Source of the DNA: Sphingomonas montana
Lineage (GTDB): Bacteria; Pseudomonadota; Alphaproteobacteria; Sphingomonadales; Sphingomonadaceae
DNA: 64,000 nucleotides
Direction: 5' to 3'
NCBI RefSeq assembly: GCF_001956315.1
Contig: NZ_KV887140.1
Coordinates: 35,488 to 99,487 of the forward strand
The notes under the pieces were generated by a model, which saw nothing but the letters and a program-made list of their open reading frames with translations, was not told the origin of the DNA and ran no database searches. The position numbers were made by a program, and so were the translations under genes. This document shows positions 1 through 8,568 of this stretch, piece by piece. How positions within the stretch are numbered: the first letter of the stretch is position 1; every line of letters starts with the position of its first letter.

Positions 1-378
1 GCCACCCCGCTGGCGGAGTTCATCGGACAGAGCAACGCCACCGCCGTTCGGCTGGAACCGACCGACGACGCGCGCGCGCTGTTGCCGCATCTCGACCGGA
101 TCGCGCTGGTCGAGGTCGCCTTCCCGAAATTCCGCGACGGCCGCGGGTTTAGTGCCGGGCGGATCCTGCGCGAAGCGGGCTACACCGGCGAACTGCGCGC
201 GCAGGGCGATGTGCTGATCGACCAGTTGCCCCTGATGCGGCGCTGCGGCTTCGACAGTTTCGTGCCGGACGTCCCGCTCGACGAAACGGCCCTCGCCCGC
301 GCGCTCGATCGCTATCCCGACGTGTATCAAAAGGCCGCCGACGGCCGCCCCCCCGTGTGGGCCTTGCGTCATGGGTGA
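1..378 (+). CDS. DUF934 protein, 3' part (sulfite reduction accessory)
   Basis: The frame is open from the left edge, so the N-terminus lies outside the window; 125 residues are visible. The sequence resembles DUF934 proteins, which in proteobacteria usually sit between a nitrite/sulfite reductase hemoprotein gene and cysH and are thought to assist assimilatory sulfite reduction; no biochemical role is firmly established. Visible stretches include FRDGRGFSAGRILRE and GFDSFVPD. The stop overlaps the cysH start by 8 bases, so the two are probably translated from one message. A cysI-like gene is expected just upstream but cannot be seen. Confidence 0.8.
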   Translation, partial: ATPLAEFIGQSNATAVRLEPTDDARALLPHLDRIALVEVAFPKFRDGRGFSAGRILREAGYTGELRAQGDVLIDQLPLMRRCGFDSFVPDVPLDETALARALDRYPDVYQKAADGRPPVWALRHG

Positions 379-1141
379 ACCCGCACGGCGGATCGACATG
401 ATCGACACCGCTCCCGCCTTCACCGCGGCGGACGTCGCGGCGATGAACGCGCATTATGAGGGCGTATCGACGGCGGACATGTTGCGCGACCTGCTGACCG
501 GCGACCTTGCCGGCCGGATCGCGCTCGTCTCCTCGTTCGGCGCGGAGTCCGCCGTGCTGTTGCATCTGGTCGCAGGCATCGACCGCACCGTGCCGCTGGT
601 GTTCACCAATACGCAGAAGATGTTCGGCGAAACGCTCGCCTACCGCGACGCGCTGGCCGAACAGCTCGGCTTCACCGACCTGCGAGTCTATCGGCCCGAC
701 CCGGCGCTGATCGCGGCGCGCGACGCGACCGGCCTGCGCTGGTCCTACGATCCCGACGGCTGCTGTGAAATCCGCAAGGTGGAACCACTTGCCCGCGCGC
801 TGGCCGGGTTCGACGCGTGGATCAGCGGCCGCAAGGGCTTCCAGGCAAAGACCCGCACCGCACTCCCCCGCTTCGAACATGACGAGACGGACGGTTATGG
901 CCGGCTGAAGATCAATCCGCTGGCAAGCTGGACCAAGGCCGACCTCGACGACTATTTCGCCGAACACAGGCTGCCGCCGCATCCGCTGGTCGAACAGGGT
1001 TATCTATCGATCGGCTGCGCGCCCTGTACCAGCAAGGTCCGGCCCGGCGAGGACCCCCGCGCCGGCCGCTGGCGCGGTTGGGACAAGATGGAATGCGGTA
1101 TCCACGTCACCGAACTGCCGGGCGAAGAACCGGCGTTCTGA
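371..1141 (+). CDS. cysH: Phosphoadenylyl/adenylyl-sulfate reductase
   Basis: A thioredoxin-dependent reductase of 256 residues that converts activated sulfate (APS or PAPS) to sulfite in cytoplasmic cysteine synthesis. The nucleotide-binding motif SSFGAES is at residues 54-60. Two cysteine pairs (Cys131-Cys132 and Cys216-Cys219) match the 4Fe-4S ligands of the APS-type branch, and the catalytic C-terminal ECGIH lies at 241-245. The Fe-S cysteines suggest APS use, as in many alphaproteobacteria, but specificity is inferred. ATG 371 overlaps the preceding stop; an internal ATG at 398 is an alternative start. The gene converges on dnaB across an inverted-repeat element. Confidence 0.93.
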   Translation: MGEPARRIDMIDTAPAFTAADVAAMNAHYEGVSTADMLRDLLTGDLAGRIALVSSFGAESAVLLHLVAGIDRTVPLVFTNTQKMFGETLAYRDALAEQLGFTDLRVYRPDPALIAARDATGLRWSYDPDGCCEIRKVEPLARALAGFDAWISGRKGFQAKTRTALPRFEHDETDGYGRLKINPLASWTKADLDDYFAEHRLPPHPLVEQGYLSIGCAPCTSKVRPGEDPRAGRWRGWDKMECGIHVTELPGEEPAF

Positions 1142-1152
1142 GGCTCTTCCCC

Positions 1153-1234
1153 GTCATCCCGGACCTGATCCGGGATCCAGGGACGCAGGTGCTGCCCTCC
1201 GTAACTCTGGATCCCGGATCAAGTCCGGGATGAC
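1153..1234. repeat. Family A inverted-repeat element, copy 1
   Basis: Two arms, 1153-1180 and 1207-1234, are inverted copies of each other. Each arm also folds on itself through ATCCCGGA/TCCGGGAT, an 8-bp perfect stem with a 5-nt loop. It lies between convergent cysH and dnaB, so it could act as a two-way transcription barrier. Both arms are stem type 1. Confidence 0.85.
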
Positions 1235-1260
1235 GACCTTTTGCGTGAGTTGAGCGAACC

Positions 1261-2775
1261 CTACTCTTCCAAGGACCGATAACTCTCGTCCGCAAGGTCA
1301 GAGAATCGCGTGATATTCGCCTCGAACTTCAACGTCACCGTGCCGGTTGCGCCGTGGCGCTGCTTGGCGATCACCAGTTCGGCCTTGCCGTGCGCCTCGG
1401 CCATCTTGCGCTGCCAGTCCTCGAAATCGGCAACCGAGGCCAGGCTGTCGCCCTCGCCCGCGCTCGCTTCCTTGGGCTTGGCGAAGTTGATGTAATATTC
1501 CTCGCGATACACGAACCAGACCATGTCGGCGTCCTGCTCGATCGAGCCGGACTCGCGCAGGTCGGACAGCATCGGCCGCTTGTTCTCGCGGCTCTCGACC
1601 GCGCGGCTGAGCTGCGACAACGCGATGACAGGCAGATGAAGTTCCTTCGCCAAGGTCTTCAAACCGCGGCTGATTTCTGAAATCTCCTGCACCCGGTTGC
1701 CGTCGCTCGACTTGCCCGACCCCTGCAGCAGCTGGAGATAATCGACCACGATCAGGTTGATGCCGCGCTGCCGCTTCAGACGCCGCGCGCGGGTGCGGAG
1801 TGCCGCGATCGTCAGGCCGGGCGTGTCGTCGATATAGAGCGGCAGATTCTCCAGCTCCGCCGCCGCACGCGCCAGGTTGCGGAAATCCTGCTGGCTGATC
1901 TTGCCCATGCGCAGGTTTTCCGAACTGATCCCCGATTGTTCGGACAGGATGCGCGTCGCAAGCTGGTCCGACGACATTTCGAGCGAGAAGAACGCGACCG
2001 CGGCACCGACCGACTTGGCATCCTCGATCCCGTCCAGCCGATCACGTACCAGCCGCATCGCCGCGTTGAACGCGATGTTGGTCGCCAGCGACGTCTTGCC
2101 CATGCCCGGACGGCCGGCCAGGATGATGAGATCGGACCGGTGCAGACCGCCCATCTTGCTGTTCACGCTGTCCAGTCCGGTGGTGATGCCCGACAGGTGC
2201 CCGCCCGATTGCAGCGCGCGTTCCGCGGTTTCCACCGCCATCCGCGTCGCCTGTGCGAACGTCTTGACCGACCCCTGCTCGCCGCCTTCCTCCGCCACTT
2301 TGTAGAGCGCGGTCTCCGCCTCTTCGATCTGGCTCTTCGGATCGACCGACTCGCTCGTGTCGAACGCGGTCTCGACCATCTCGCGCCCGACGCCGATCAG
2401 CGCGCGGAGCAGCGCCAGATCGTAGATCTGCGCCGCGAAATCGCGCGCACCGATCAGCGCCGCGCCGGACCCCGTTAACTGCGCCAGATAACCCGGCCCG
2501 CCCAGCTCGCGCATTTGGCTGTCCGCGTCGAACAACGGGCGCAGCGTGACCGGGTTGGCGATCATGTTCTTGTCGACCATCCGAATGATCGCTTCGTATA
2601 TCCGGCCGTGCAGCGACTCGTAGAAATGGTCGGGCCGCAGTTTCAGCTGCACATCCTCCATCAACCGGTTGTCGATCATCAGTGCGCCCAGCAGCGCCGC
2701 CTCCGCCTCGACATTGTGGGGCAGCGTCTGTTCGGGCGCGGGGGATGCGACGGGATAGGGGAATGCGGTGGCCAT
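1261..2775 (-). CDS. dnaB: Replicative DNA helicase
   Basis: The hexameric 5'-3' helicase of the replication fork, 504 residues, a normal length. The N-terminal DnaB domain starts near residue 18 (LPHNVEAEAALLGALM). The RecA-like C-terminal domain has Walker A GRPGMGKTS at 221-229 and Walker B LIVVDYLQLL at 341-350, followed by the ALSQLSRAVE and DLRESGSIEQDADM motifs. Its start faces the UPF0262 gene across 134 bp, and that region contains a perfect DnaA-box sequence, which would suit a replication-linked promoter (inference). A family A repeat lies at its 3' end. Confidence 0.97.
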   Translation of the reverse strand: MATAFPYPVASPAPEQTLPHNVEAEAALLGALMIDNRLMEDVQLKLRPDHFYESLHGRIYEAIIRMVDKNMIANPVTLRPLFDADSQMRELGGPGYLAQLTGSGAALIGARDFAAQIYDLALLRALIGVGREMVETAFDTSESVDPKSQIEEAETALYKVAEEGGEQGSVKTFAQATRMAVETAERALQSGGHLSGITTGLDSVNSKMGGLHRSDLIILAGRPGMGKTSLATNIAFNAAMRLVRDRLDGIEDAKSVGAAVAFFSLEMSSDQLATRILSEQSGISSENLRMGKISQQDFRNLARAAAELENLPLYIDDTPGLTIAALRTRARRLKRQRGINLIVVDYLQLLQGSGKSSDGNRVQEISEISRGLKTLAKELHLPVIALSQLSRAVESRENKRPMLSDLRESGSIEQDADMVWFVYREEYYINFAKPKEASAGEGDSLASVADFEDWQRKMAEAHGKAELVIAKQRHGATGTVTLKFEANITRFSDLADESYRSLEE

Positions 2776-2848
2776 CCGCGCATCATCGGCGCTTTCGGCC
2801 CCGCCCTCAACCGGCTTGGTCCCATGCGCCCACAGCTTATCGCCCGCC

Positions 2849-2857
2849 TGTGGATAA
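2849..2857 (-). promoter_or_regulatory. DnaA box, perfect consensus
   Basis: TGTGGATAA on the plus strand is TTATCCACA on the minus strand, the consensus DnaA box. It lies 74-82 bp upstream of the dnaB start codon and 53 bp before the UPF0262 start. A 9-mer can occur by chance, but this AT-rich one is rare in such GC-rich DNA and sits in the promoter region of a replication gene. Binding is inferred. Confidence 0.5.
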
Positions 2858-2909
2858 GCCGTGGCGCGATTGCGGCGCGCCGCGCGCTCGGCTAGGCGGA
2901 CGGGCTGTC

Positions 2910-3392
2910 ATGTCCGATCCCCGCATCATCGCCGTCGACCTGGACGAAAAGACCATCCTGTGGCGCAACGCGGATGTCGAGCAGGAACGGCGGATCGCGA
3001 TCTTCGACCTGCTCGAAAGCAATCACTTCCGCCCGCTCCGGCCCTATCCAGAGGATTATGCCGGCCCGTTCCGCATCGCGCTGGCGACCGAGGAGGGCCG
3101 CCTGGCGATCGACATCAAGGCGGAGAATGGCGAACGGCTCGAAACGCTGGTGCTGGGCATGGCCCGGTTCCGCCGGCCAATCCGCGATTATTTCGCGATC
3201 TGCGACAGCTATTTCCAGGCGATCCGCGCATCGACGCCGCAACAGATCGAGACGGTAGACATGGCCCGGCGGGGTATCCACAACGACGCGGCCGAGCTTT
3301 TGAAAGAACGACTGGAGGGCAAGATCGACGTGGACTTCGACACCGCACGCCGCCTGTTCACGCTCATCTGCGTGCTGCACATCCGTGGTTGA
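2910..3392 (+). CDS. UPF0262 family protein
   Basis: A 160-residue soluble protein matching the UPF0262 pattern (N-terminus DPRIIAVDLDEKTILWRN; later MARRGIHNDAAELLKERL and a C-terminal RRLFTLICVLHIRG). The family is largely confined to alphaproteobacteria and has no established function. ATG 2910 is chosen because homologous sequence begins there; the frame stays open upstream but reads as non-protein. It is followed within a few bases by cytidine deaminase, and this adjacency suggests joint transcription with cdd. Confidence 0.85.
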   Translation: MSDPRIIAVDLDEKTILWRNADVEQERRIAIFDLLESNHFRPLRPYPEDYAGPFRIALATEEGRLAIDIKAENGERLETLVLGMARFRRPIRDYFAICDSYFQAIRASTPQQIETVDMARRGIHNDAAELLKERLEGKIDVDFDTARRLFTLICVLHIRG

Positions 3393-3399
3393 GGTCGCG

Positions 3400-3852
3400 A
3401 TGGCCGAAATCGCCGGCCAGGTGCTGATCGATGCCGCGCGGATCGCCGCGGCAAACGCGCATGCGCCCTATTCCAACTTCGCGGTCGGGGCCGCCGTCCT
3501 GCTGACCGACGGCAGCATCGTGCCCGGCACCAATTTCGAAAACGCCAGCTACGGTCTGTCGCTCTGTGCCGAAACGGTCGCGCTGGCCGCGGTGAACGTC
3601 GCCGGGCGGTTTCGCGACGTCGTGGCGATCGGCATCGTCGGCGGCATGATCCGCGGCGGCGCGATCGAGGGCACCGCCCCAATCCGGCCGTGCGGGCGCT
3701 GCCGCCAGGTACTGAACGAGGCAGCCCAGATCGGCGGGCGAGACCTGCTGGTCTATTGCGGATCGGCGACGGGTGACGAGATCGAGCGGCATCATCTGTC
3801 GGACCTCATCCCCTACGCCTTCGGGCCGAAGGACCTGGGGATAGTGGTGTAG
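3400..3852 (+). CDS. cdd: Cytidine deaminase
   Basis: Hydrolytically deaminates cytidine and deoxycytidine to uridine and deoxyuridine in pyrimidine salvage. The zinc site is clear: CAE at residues 56-58 (Cys ligand and catalytic Glu) and PCGRC at 97-101 (two Cys ligands). At 150 residues it is the short homotetrameric type. ATG 3400 is preferred because GAGG lies 5 nt upstream; GTG 3385, overlapping the preceding stop, would add five residues. dcd follows after 52 bp, placing two dUMP-supplying deaminases side by side. Confidence 0.93.
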   Translation: MAEIAGQVLIDAARIAAANAHAPYSNFAVGAAVLLTDGSIVPGTNFENASYGLSLCAETVALAAVNVAGRFRDVVAIGIVGGMIRGGAIEGTAPIRPCGRCRQVLNEAAQIGGRDLLVYCGSATGDEIERHHLSDLIPYAFGPKDLGIVV

Positions 3853-3866
3853 CGCAACCCGCCCCC

Positions 3867-3882
3867 TCTCCCTTCGGGGAGA
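3867..3882. terminator. Small hairpin between cdd and dcd
   Basis: TCTCCC-TTCG-GGGAGA gives a 6-bp perfect stem with a stable UUCG-type tetraloop, 14 bp after the cdd stop. There is no T-tract, so it is more likely an attenuating or RNA-stabilising hairpin, or a genus-wide repeat, than a strong terminator. Confidence 0.35.
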
Positions 3883-3904
3883 TGGCTAAGTAAGAAAGAG
3901 ACCC

Positions 3905-4459
3905 ATGACCGTCCAATCCGACCGCTGGATCCGCGAACAGGCGGAGGCCCACGGCATGATCGAACCGTTCGTCGAGGCGCAGCGGCGCGACGGCTGCATC
4001 AGCTACGGCCTGTCCTCCTACGGCTATGATGCGCGCGTGGCGGACGAGTTCAAGATCTTCACCAACGTCCATTCGGTGACGGTCGACCCGAAGAAGTTCG
4101 ATCCGGACAGCTTCGTCGATCGCCGGACCGACTGCTGCATCATCCCACCGAACAGCTTCGCGCTGGCGCGCACGGTCGAATATTTTCGCGTGCCGCGCGA
4201 CGTGCTGGTCATCTGCCTCGGCAAATCGACCTATGCGCGGTGCGGCATCATCGTGAACGTCACCCCGCTAGAACCGGGCTGGGAGGGCCATGTGACGCTG
4301 GAATTCAGCAACACCACGCCGTTGCCGGCCAAGGTCTACGCCAATGAGGGTGCTTGCCAGTTCCTGTTCCTGAAAGGCAACGAACCCTGCGAAGTCAGCT
4401 ACGCCGACCGCGCGGGCAAATATATGGGCCAGCGCGGGGTGACCTTGCCGAAGCTGTAG
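3905..4459 (+). CDS. dcd: dCTP deaminase
   Basis: Converts dCTP to dUTP, the main route to dUMP and so dTTP in many Gram-negative bacteria. The 184 residues match the trimeric dUTPase-like family: GKSTYAR at 106-112 and [11 protein letters not shown] at 124-134, which carries the conserved Glu, plus a C-terminal [13 protein letters not shown] tail of the kind that closes over the nucleotide. The start ATG is preceded by AGAAAGAGA. It converges on the cfa-like gene across two family A repeats. Confidence 0.95.
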   Translation: MTVQSDRWIREQAEAHGMIEPFVEAQRRDGCISYGLSSYGYDARVADEFKIFTNVHSVTVDPKKFDPDSFVDRRTDCCIIPPNSFALARTVEYFRVPRDVLVICLGKSTYARCGIIVNVTPLEPGWEGHVTLEFSNTTPLPAKVYANEGACQFLFLKGNEPCEVSYADRAGKYMGQRGVTLPKL

Positions 4460-4510
4460 TGGCTGACGCATCGCAACCCGACGCCCGAACCGCTTCCTGA
4501 CCCTAACCCC

Positions 4511-4592
4511 GTCATCCCGGACTTGATCCGGGATCCAGGGACGCAAGACGCAGCGCTTATGACTCTGGGTCCTGGATCAAGTCCGGGACGAC
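4511..4592. repeat. Family A inverted-repeat element, copy 2
   Basis: The left arm is type 1 (ATCCCGGA/TCCGGGAT). The right arm is a decayed type 1 arm with GGTCCTGG and CGGGACGAC. It lies immediately after dcd and is followed 24 bp later by copy 3. Confidence 0.8.
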
Positions 4593-4616
4593 GAAGGAAC
4601 GCGAAAATCGCATCAC

Positions 4617-4707
4617 GTCATCCTGACGAAAGTCAGGATCCATTATCACGCCGGTTGAGACACCTCCCAGCGTAATGATAATGGATCCTGACGTCCGTCA
4701 GGATGAC
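4617..4707. repeat. Family A inverted-repeat element, copy 3
   Basis: Both arms are type 2: ATCCTGAC-GAAA-GTCAGGAT on the left and ATCCTGAC-GTCC-GTCAGGAT on the right, each a perfect 8-bp stem. The inner parts (CCATTATCAC and AATGATAATGG) are also partly inverted. It sits between convergent dcd and the cfa-like gene. Confidence 0.85.
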
Positions 4708-4723
4708 CAGGTTCGTAACCAGC

Positions 4724-5977
4724 TCACCCCATCTTCACCAAAGTCACCTGCGCCACGTCGATCCCGCCCCCGCGGAACCCGCCTTCGCAGTACATCAGAT
4801 AATAGCGCCACAGCCGCACGAACCGGTCGTCGAAGCCCGGCGGCAGACGCCCCCCGGCCACGGCGGCATCGAACCGCACGCGCCATTGCCGCAGCGTTTC
4901 GGCATAGTCCGGCCCGAACCCCGTGCGGTCCCGCCATTCCAGCCCCGCCGCCTCGGCCGCGGCACGGAACCGGCTTTCCGAAATCAGCATCCCGCCCGGA
5001 AACACATAGGTCTGGATGAAGTCCGCGCTGGCCGCGTAACTGTCGAACACCGCATCGTCGATCGCGATATACTGGATCGCCGCCCGCCCGCCCGGCCGCA
5101 GCGCCTGGGCGATCGCGCGCATATAGGTCGGCCAATATTCCGCGCCCACCGCCTCGACCATCTCCACGCTGGCGACCGCGTCGTAGGTCCCGGTCTCGGC
5201 CCGGTAATCGCGCAACGCGATCGTGACGCCGTCCGGCACGCGCGCATCGGCCCACGTCTTCTGTTCGGCGGACAGGGTCAGCCCGGTGACGGACAGGCCG
5301 TAGTCGCGCCCCGCCAGGTCGGCCAGACCGCCCCAGCCGCAGCCGATCTCCAGCAGGCTGTCGCCCGGCCGCGTCTCCAACCGGTCGAGCAGCGCCCGCA
5401 TCTTGCGACGCTGCGCCTGTTCCAGCGGTTCGTCCGGATGGCCGAACAGCGCACTGGAATAGGTCATGCCCGGGTCCAGCCAGGCGGCGTAGAAGTCGTT
5501 GCCCAGGTCGTAATGGAACGCGATGTTGCGCCGCGCGCCGCGCGCGTCGTTTCGCCGCCACGCATGCGCGATCCGGTTGACGATCCGCCCCAGCCCGCGG
5601 GCGCGCGCGGTCGCGCCCAGGGACACGCGGTTACGCATGAACAGGTCGAACAGCGGCACCGGATCAGGGCTGGACCATTCGCCGTCCGCCCAGCTGCGAT
5701 ACCAGCCGACCGACCCCGACAGCATCAATCGCATCAGCGGCCGCCAGTCGTGCAGCGTAACGACCGCGACCGGCCCCGGCCGCCGCCCGCCCAACTGCCG
5801 CCGCCGTCCATCGGGCAACGTCGCCTCGATCGCGCCTTCCGCCAGCCCGCGGTCCACGCTGTCCAGCACGCGGTGGAACGCCGGGGCCAGCCACCGCGAC
5901 GCCCGCCCGCCCCCGGTCCAGAACCCGCGATCGGCCCGCAAGAGATGGTCGCCCCGGCGCGGGGTATCGGCATGCAT
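4724..5977 (-). CDS. cfa: Cyclopropane-fatty-acyl-phospholipid synthase family methyltransferase
   Basis: A 417-residue SAM-dependent methyltransferase of the CFA synthase family, which adds a methylene bridge across double bonds of membrane acyl chains. Visible are the family motif HYDLGNDFY at 155-163, then MTYSSALF, and the SAM-binding EIGCGWGG at 210-217. The N-terminal 150 residues form the lipid-binding part. It is transcribed in the same direction as the photolyase gene, 172 bp downstream of it and separated by a repeat. A different acyl-chain methyltransferase role (for example methyl-branched or furan fatty acids) cannot be excluded. Confidence 0.82.
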   Translation of the reverse strand: MHADTPRRGDHLLRADRGFWTGGGRASRWLAPAFHRVLDSVDRGLAEGAIEATLPDGRRRQLGGRRPGPVAVVTLHDWRPLMRLMLSGSVGWYRSWADGEWSSPDPVPLFDLFMRNRVSLGATARARGLGRIVNRIAHAWRRNDARGARRNIAFHYDLGNDFYAAWLDPGMTYSSALFGHPDEPLEQAQRRKMRALLDRLETRPGDSLLEIGCGWGGLADLAGRDYGLSVTGLTLSAEQKTWADARVPDGVTIALRDYRAETGTYDAVASVEMVEAVGAEYWPTYMRAIAQALRPGGRAAIQYIAIDDAVFDSYAASADFIQTYVFPGGMLISESRFRAAAEAAGLEWRDRTGFGPDYAETLRQWRVRFDAAVAGGRLPPGFDDRFVRLWRYYLMYCEGGFRGGGIDVAQVTLVKMG

Positions 5978-6044
5978 CGCGGCTCAGTGGCGGCGCATGC
6001 GACGCGATGCAAGCGGAAGTGGCGCAGGTTTGCCGACTGCCACC

Positions 6045-6136
6045 GTCATCCTGACGACAGTCTGGATCCTTTCTCATTACGCGCGCAGGTGTCTGGGACC
6101 GTCGTGATTTTGGATTCCGACATCCGTCGGGATGAC
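6045..6136. repeat. Family A inverted-repeat element, copy 4
   Basis: The left arm is type 2 with one change (ATCCTGAC/GTCTGGAT). The right arm reads ATTCCGAC-ATCC-GTCGGGAT, where CTGAC/GTCAG has become CCGAC/GTCGG, a paired change that keeps the stem. It lies 13 bp past the photolyase stop, between codirectional genes. Confidence 0.75.
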
Positions 6137-6149
6137 GTCCGATTGCCCG

Positions 6150-7544
6150 TCAGTCGTCCGGAATCGTACTCTTGCCCGTTACCGCCTTGGCCGCCTGCAA
6201 GGCCCGCTCCCTTGCCTCGCGGTGGCCGACGATCTTGGCCGGATACCCCTTCGGCCGGCACCCCGCCTCCTCCGGATCGTGGATCACGCCATCGGACAGC
6301 TTGGCAAGCTCGGGCACCCAGGTCCGGATATAGCCGGCGGCATCGAACTTGGGCGACTGGGTCAGCGGCGCCATGATCCGCCCGAACGGGTTGGAGTCGA
6401 TCCCCGTCCCCGCGACCCATTGCCAGTTGACGCTGTTGTTGCCGTAGTCCGCATCGATCAGGCAATCCCAGTACCACGCCTCCCCGCGCCGCCAGTCGAT
6501 CAGCAGATGCTTGATGACGAAACTGGCCGCGACCATGCGGACGCGGTTGTGCATCCAGCCATGTTTCCACAACTGCCGCATACCGGCATCGACCAGCGGA
6601 TAACCGGTCCGCCCCTCCGTCCAAGCCCTGAAATCGGCGTCCGCTTGCGTGCCCGTCCGCCACGGCAGCGCATCATAGGCCGCCCGCCCGTTGGCGTCGG
6701 CATATTCCGGCAAAATATCGATCACGTTCGACGTGAAGTCCCGCCAGCCCACTTCGCGCAGATAGGGTTCGGCGTCGCCCTTCGCCTTGGCCACCGCATG
6801 CCACACCGCGGCCGGCGATATCTCGCCATGATGCAGGTGGGGCGACAGCCGCGACGTCCCCTCTTCGGACGGCAGGTTGCGGGCATGGTCATAGGCCGCG
6901 ACCTTGGGCACGAACGCTTTCAGCGCCGCCTGTGCCCCGGCCTCGCCCGGCGTCCAGTCCGCAAATCCGGGCGACCAGTCGGGTGCTGTCGGCAACAGTT
7001 TCCAGTCCGCCAGCGTGTCCGATGCGACCTTCCCCGAAAAACCCTTCATGCCCTTCGGCGCGGGCAGCGGTGCCGGCGGCGGCATCCGTTCGCGCAGTGC
7101 CTTCCAGAACGCCGTGAACATCCGGTATCGCCCACCGGACCCCGTCCGGATGGTATCCGGATCGGCCAGCAGCATCCCGCCATGCAGGGTCACCGTCAGC
7201 TTCTCCGCCAGCGCCGCCTCCGCATCCTTCCACCAGGGTTCGTAGTGATGGACCGCGTGGACCATGTCCGCGCCTACCGCCTCGGCCACCGCCATGATCT
7301 CCGCCACCGCATCGCCACGCCGCAGGACCAGCGGAACGCCGTGCTTCGCCAGATCGGCCGCCAGCGCGGTCAGGCTGTGGTGCAGCCACCAGCGTTGTGC
7401 CCCGCCGATCGCCCATGCGCCCGCCGCCGCATCGTCCAGCACATAGACCGCGACCACCGGCCCGGCTTCCGCCGCGGCGGCCAGCGCCGGCTGGTCGGCC
7501 AGCCGCAGGTCCTGACGGAACCAGACGATGGATGGGGTGGGCAT
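6150..7544 (-). CDS. phr: Deoxyribodipyrimidine photolyase (CPD type)
   Basis: A light-driven FAD enzyme that splits cyclobutane pyrimidine dimers. The N-terminal antenna domain starts with SIVWFRQDLRL. The FAD-binding half contains TSRLSPHLHHGEISP, WRTGTQADADFRAWTEGRTG, YPLVDAGMRQL and NNSVNWQWVAGTG, all typical of class I CPD photolyases; the length is 464 residues. ATG 7544 is preferred because the conserved sequence begins there, although ATG 7592 with GGGGGA 6 nt upstream would add 16 residues. The cfa-like gene downstream recalls phr-cfa pairs in singlet-oxygen regulons. Confidence 0.93.
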   Translation of the reverse strand: MPTPSIVWFRQDLRLADQPALAAAAEAGPVVAVYVLDDAAAGAWAIGGAQRWWLHHSLTALAADLAKHGVPLVLRRGDAVAEIMAVAEAVGADMVHAVHHYEPWWKDAEAALAEKLTVTLHGGMLLADPDTIRTGSGGRYRMFTAFWKALRERMPPPAPLPAPKGMKGFSGKVASDTLADWKLLPTAPDWSPGFADWTPGEAGAQAALKAFVPKVAAYDHARNLPSEEGTSRLSPHLHHGEISPAAVWHAVAKAKGDAEPYLREVGWRDFTSNVIDILPEYADANGRAAYDALPWRTGTQADADFRAWTEGRTGYPLVDAGMRQLWKHGWMHNRVRMVAASFVIKHLLIDWRRGEAWYWDCLIDADYGNNSVNWQWVAGTGIDSNPFGRIMAPLTQSPKFDAAGYIRTWVPELAKLSDGVIHDPEEAGCRPKGYPAKIVGHREARERALQAAKAVTGKSTIPDD

Positions 7545-7593
7545 GGGGACAGGCTCCGTATCGACAGGCGGTGGGAACGTCCCATGCCGCATT

Positions 7594-7640
7594 TTCTATC
7601 CCCCAGCGCTTTCTATCCCCCGCGCCTTCTATCCGTCGCG
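7594..7640. repeat. Three imperfect 14-17 bp direct repeats
   Basis: TTCTATCC recurs at 7594, 7611 and 7627, followed by CCCAGCGCT, CCCGCGCC and GTCGCG. On the coding (minus) strand this is a tandem of GGATAGAA units, starting with the stop of the deacetylase-like gene and ending at the possible long start of phr. It looks like slippage duplication of the gene junction and supplies two GGGGGA ribosome-binding-like sequences. Confidence 0.7.
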
Positions 7641-8528
7641 CGCCGCCGCCAGCGTCGTCATCGCCGCGACATGGCGGGCCGCCACCGCCAGCCGGTCGTT
7701 CCCGTACCCGCCGCCCATCGTGCTGGCGACCGGCAACCCGCGCGCCATGGCGGCCCGCATCACATAGCGTTCGCGCGCGGCCAGCCCCTCGTCGCTCAGC
7801 GCCAGCCGGCCGAGCCGGTCGTCGCGGTGCGGGTCGACCCCCGCCTGGTACAGGATCAGGTCCGGCGCGAACCCGTCGATCACGCGTGGCAGATGTTCGT
7901 CCAGGATCGCCAGATAGGCGGCATCGTCCACACCGTCCGGCAGGGCGATGTCGAGCGACGACACGGCCTTGCGGACCGGAAAATTCTTCGCCGCATGGAT
8001 CGACAGCGTGAAGATATCGTCGCGTCCGGCGGTCAGCGCCGCGGTTCCGTCCCCCTGATGCACGTCCAGGTCCAGGATCAGGATGCGGTCCGCGTCCCGC
8101 TCCGCGATCAGCCGGTTCGCCGCGATGACCAGGTCGTTGAACACGCAATAGCCCGCACCCGTATCGTACAGCGCATGATGGCTGCCCCCCGCGGCATTGG
8201 CGGCATAGCCGTGCGTCATGGCCAGTTTGGCCGCCAGCCACGTACCGCCCGGCGACAGCAGCGCACGTCGGGCGACGCGTTCGGTCACCGGAAAACCGAT
8301 CCGCCGGCTCTTGTCCGCGGGCACGGTGCAGGACAGCACTTCCTCGACATAGGCTGGGTCGTGCACGGCCTCCACCCAGTCACGCGGCATCGGGTCCGGC
8401 GAATGGACGATATGCGGATGCCCGCCGGTCGCCAGCAATTCCATCACCAGACCATATTTGTCGAAGGTGAAGGTCGATCCCGGCGGCGGGGGCGAAACAT
8501 AGGCTGGGTGGTGGACGACGTGCAGCAT
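7629..8528 (-). CDS. Histone deacetylase family amidohydrolase
   Basis: A 299-residue zinc amidohydrolase of the arginase/deacetylase fold, the family of acetylpolyamine amidohydrolases and AcuC. The active-site His pair is at 117-118 (GGSHHALYD), and the zinc ligands are Asp155 and His157 ([11 protein letters not shown]) and Asp232 (GVDPHRDD). Bacterial members remove acetyl groups from polyamines or protein lysines; the substrate here is unknown. It is divergent from the alpha/beta hydrolase gene with only 40 bp between, and the phr start lies about 85 bp downstream, so the two are likely cotranscribed. Confidence 0.85.
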   Translation of the reverse strand: MLHVVHHPAYVSPPPPGSTFTFDKYGLVMELLATGGHPHIVHSPDPMPRDWVEAVHDPAYVEEVLSCTVPADKSRRIGFPVTERVARRALLSPGGTWLAAKLAMTHGYAANAAGGSHHALYDTGAGYCVFNDLVIAANRLIAERDADRILILDLDVHQGDGTAALTAGRDDIFTLSIHAAKNFPVRKAVSSLDIALPDGVDDAAYLAILDEHLPRVIDGFAPDLILYQAGVDPHRDDRLGRLALSDEGLAARERYVMRAAMARGLPVASTMGGGYGNDRLAVAARHVAAMTTLAAARDG

Positions 8529-8568
8529 CGCGGACTAGGTAGGCACGCGCCCCGGTGGAGAGAAGTGC

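Noticed and set aside
1153-4707. CRISPR-like array or IS ends
   Set aside because: The repeats are dispersed inverted pairs without regular spacers, and there is no transposase or cas gene in the window.
4703-6376. 557-codon plus-strand frame opposite the cfa-like gene
   Set aside because: Same antisense composition; the cfa motifs on the minus strand are clear.
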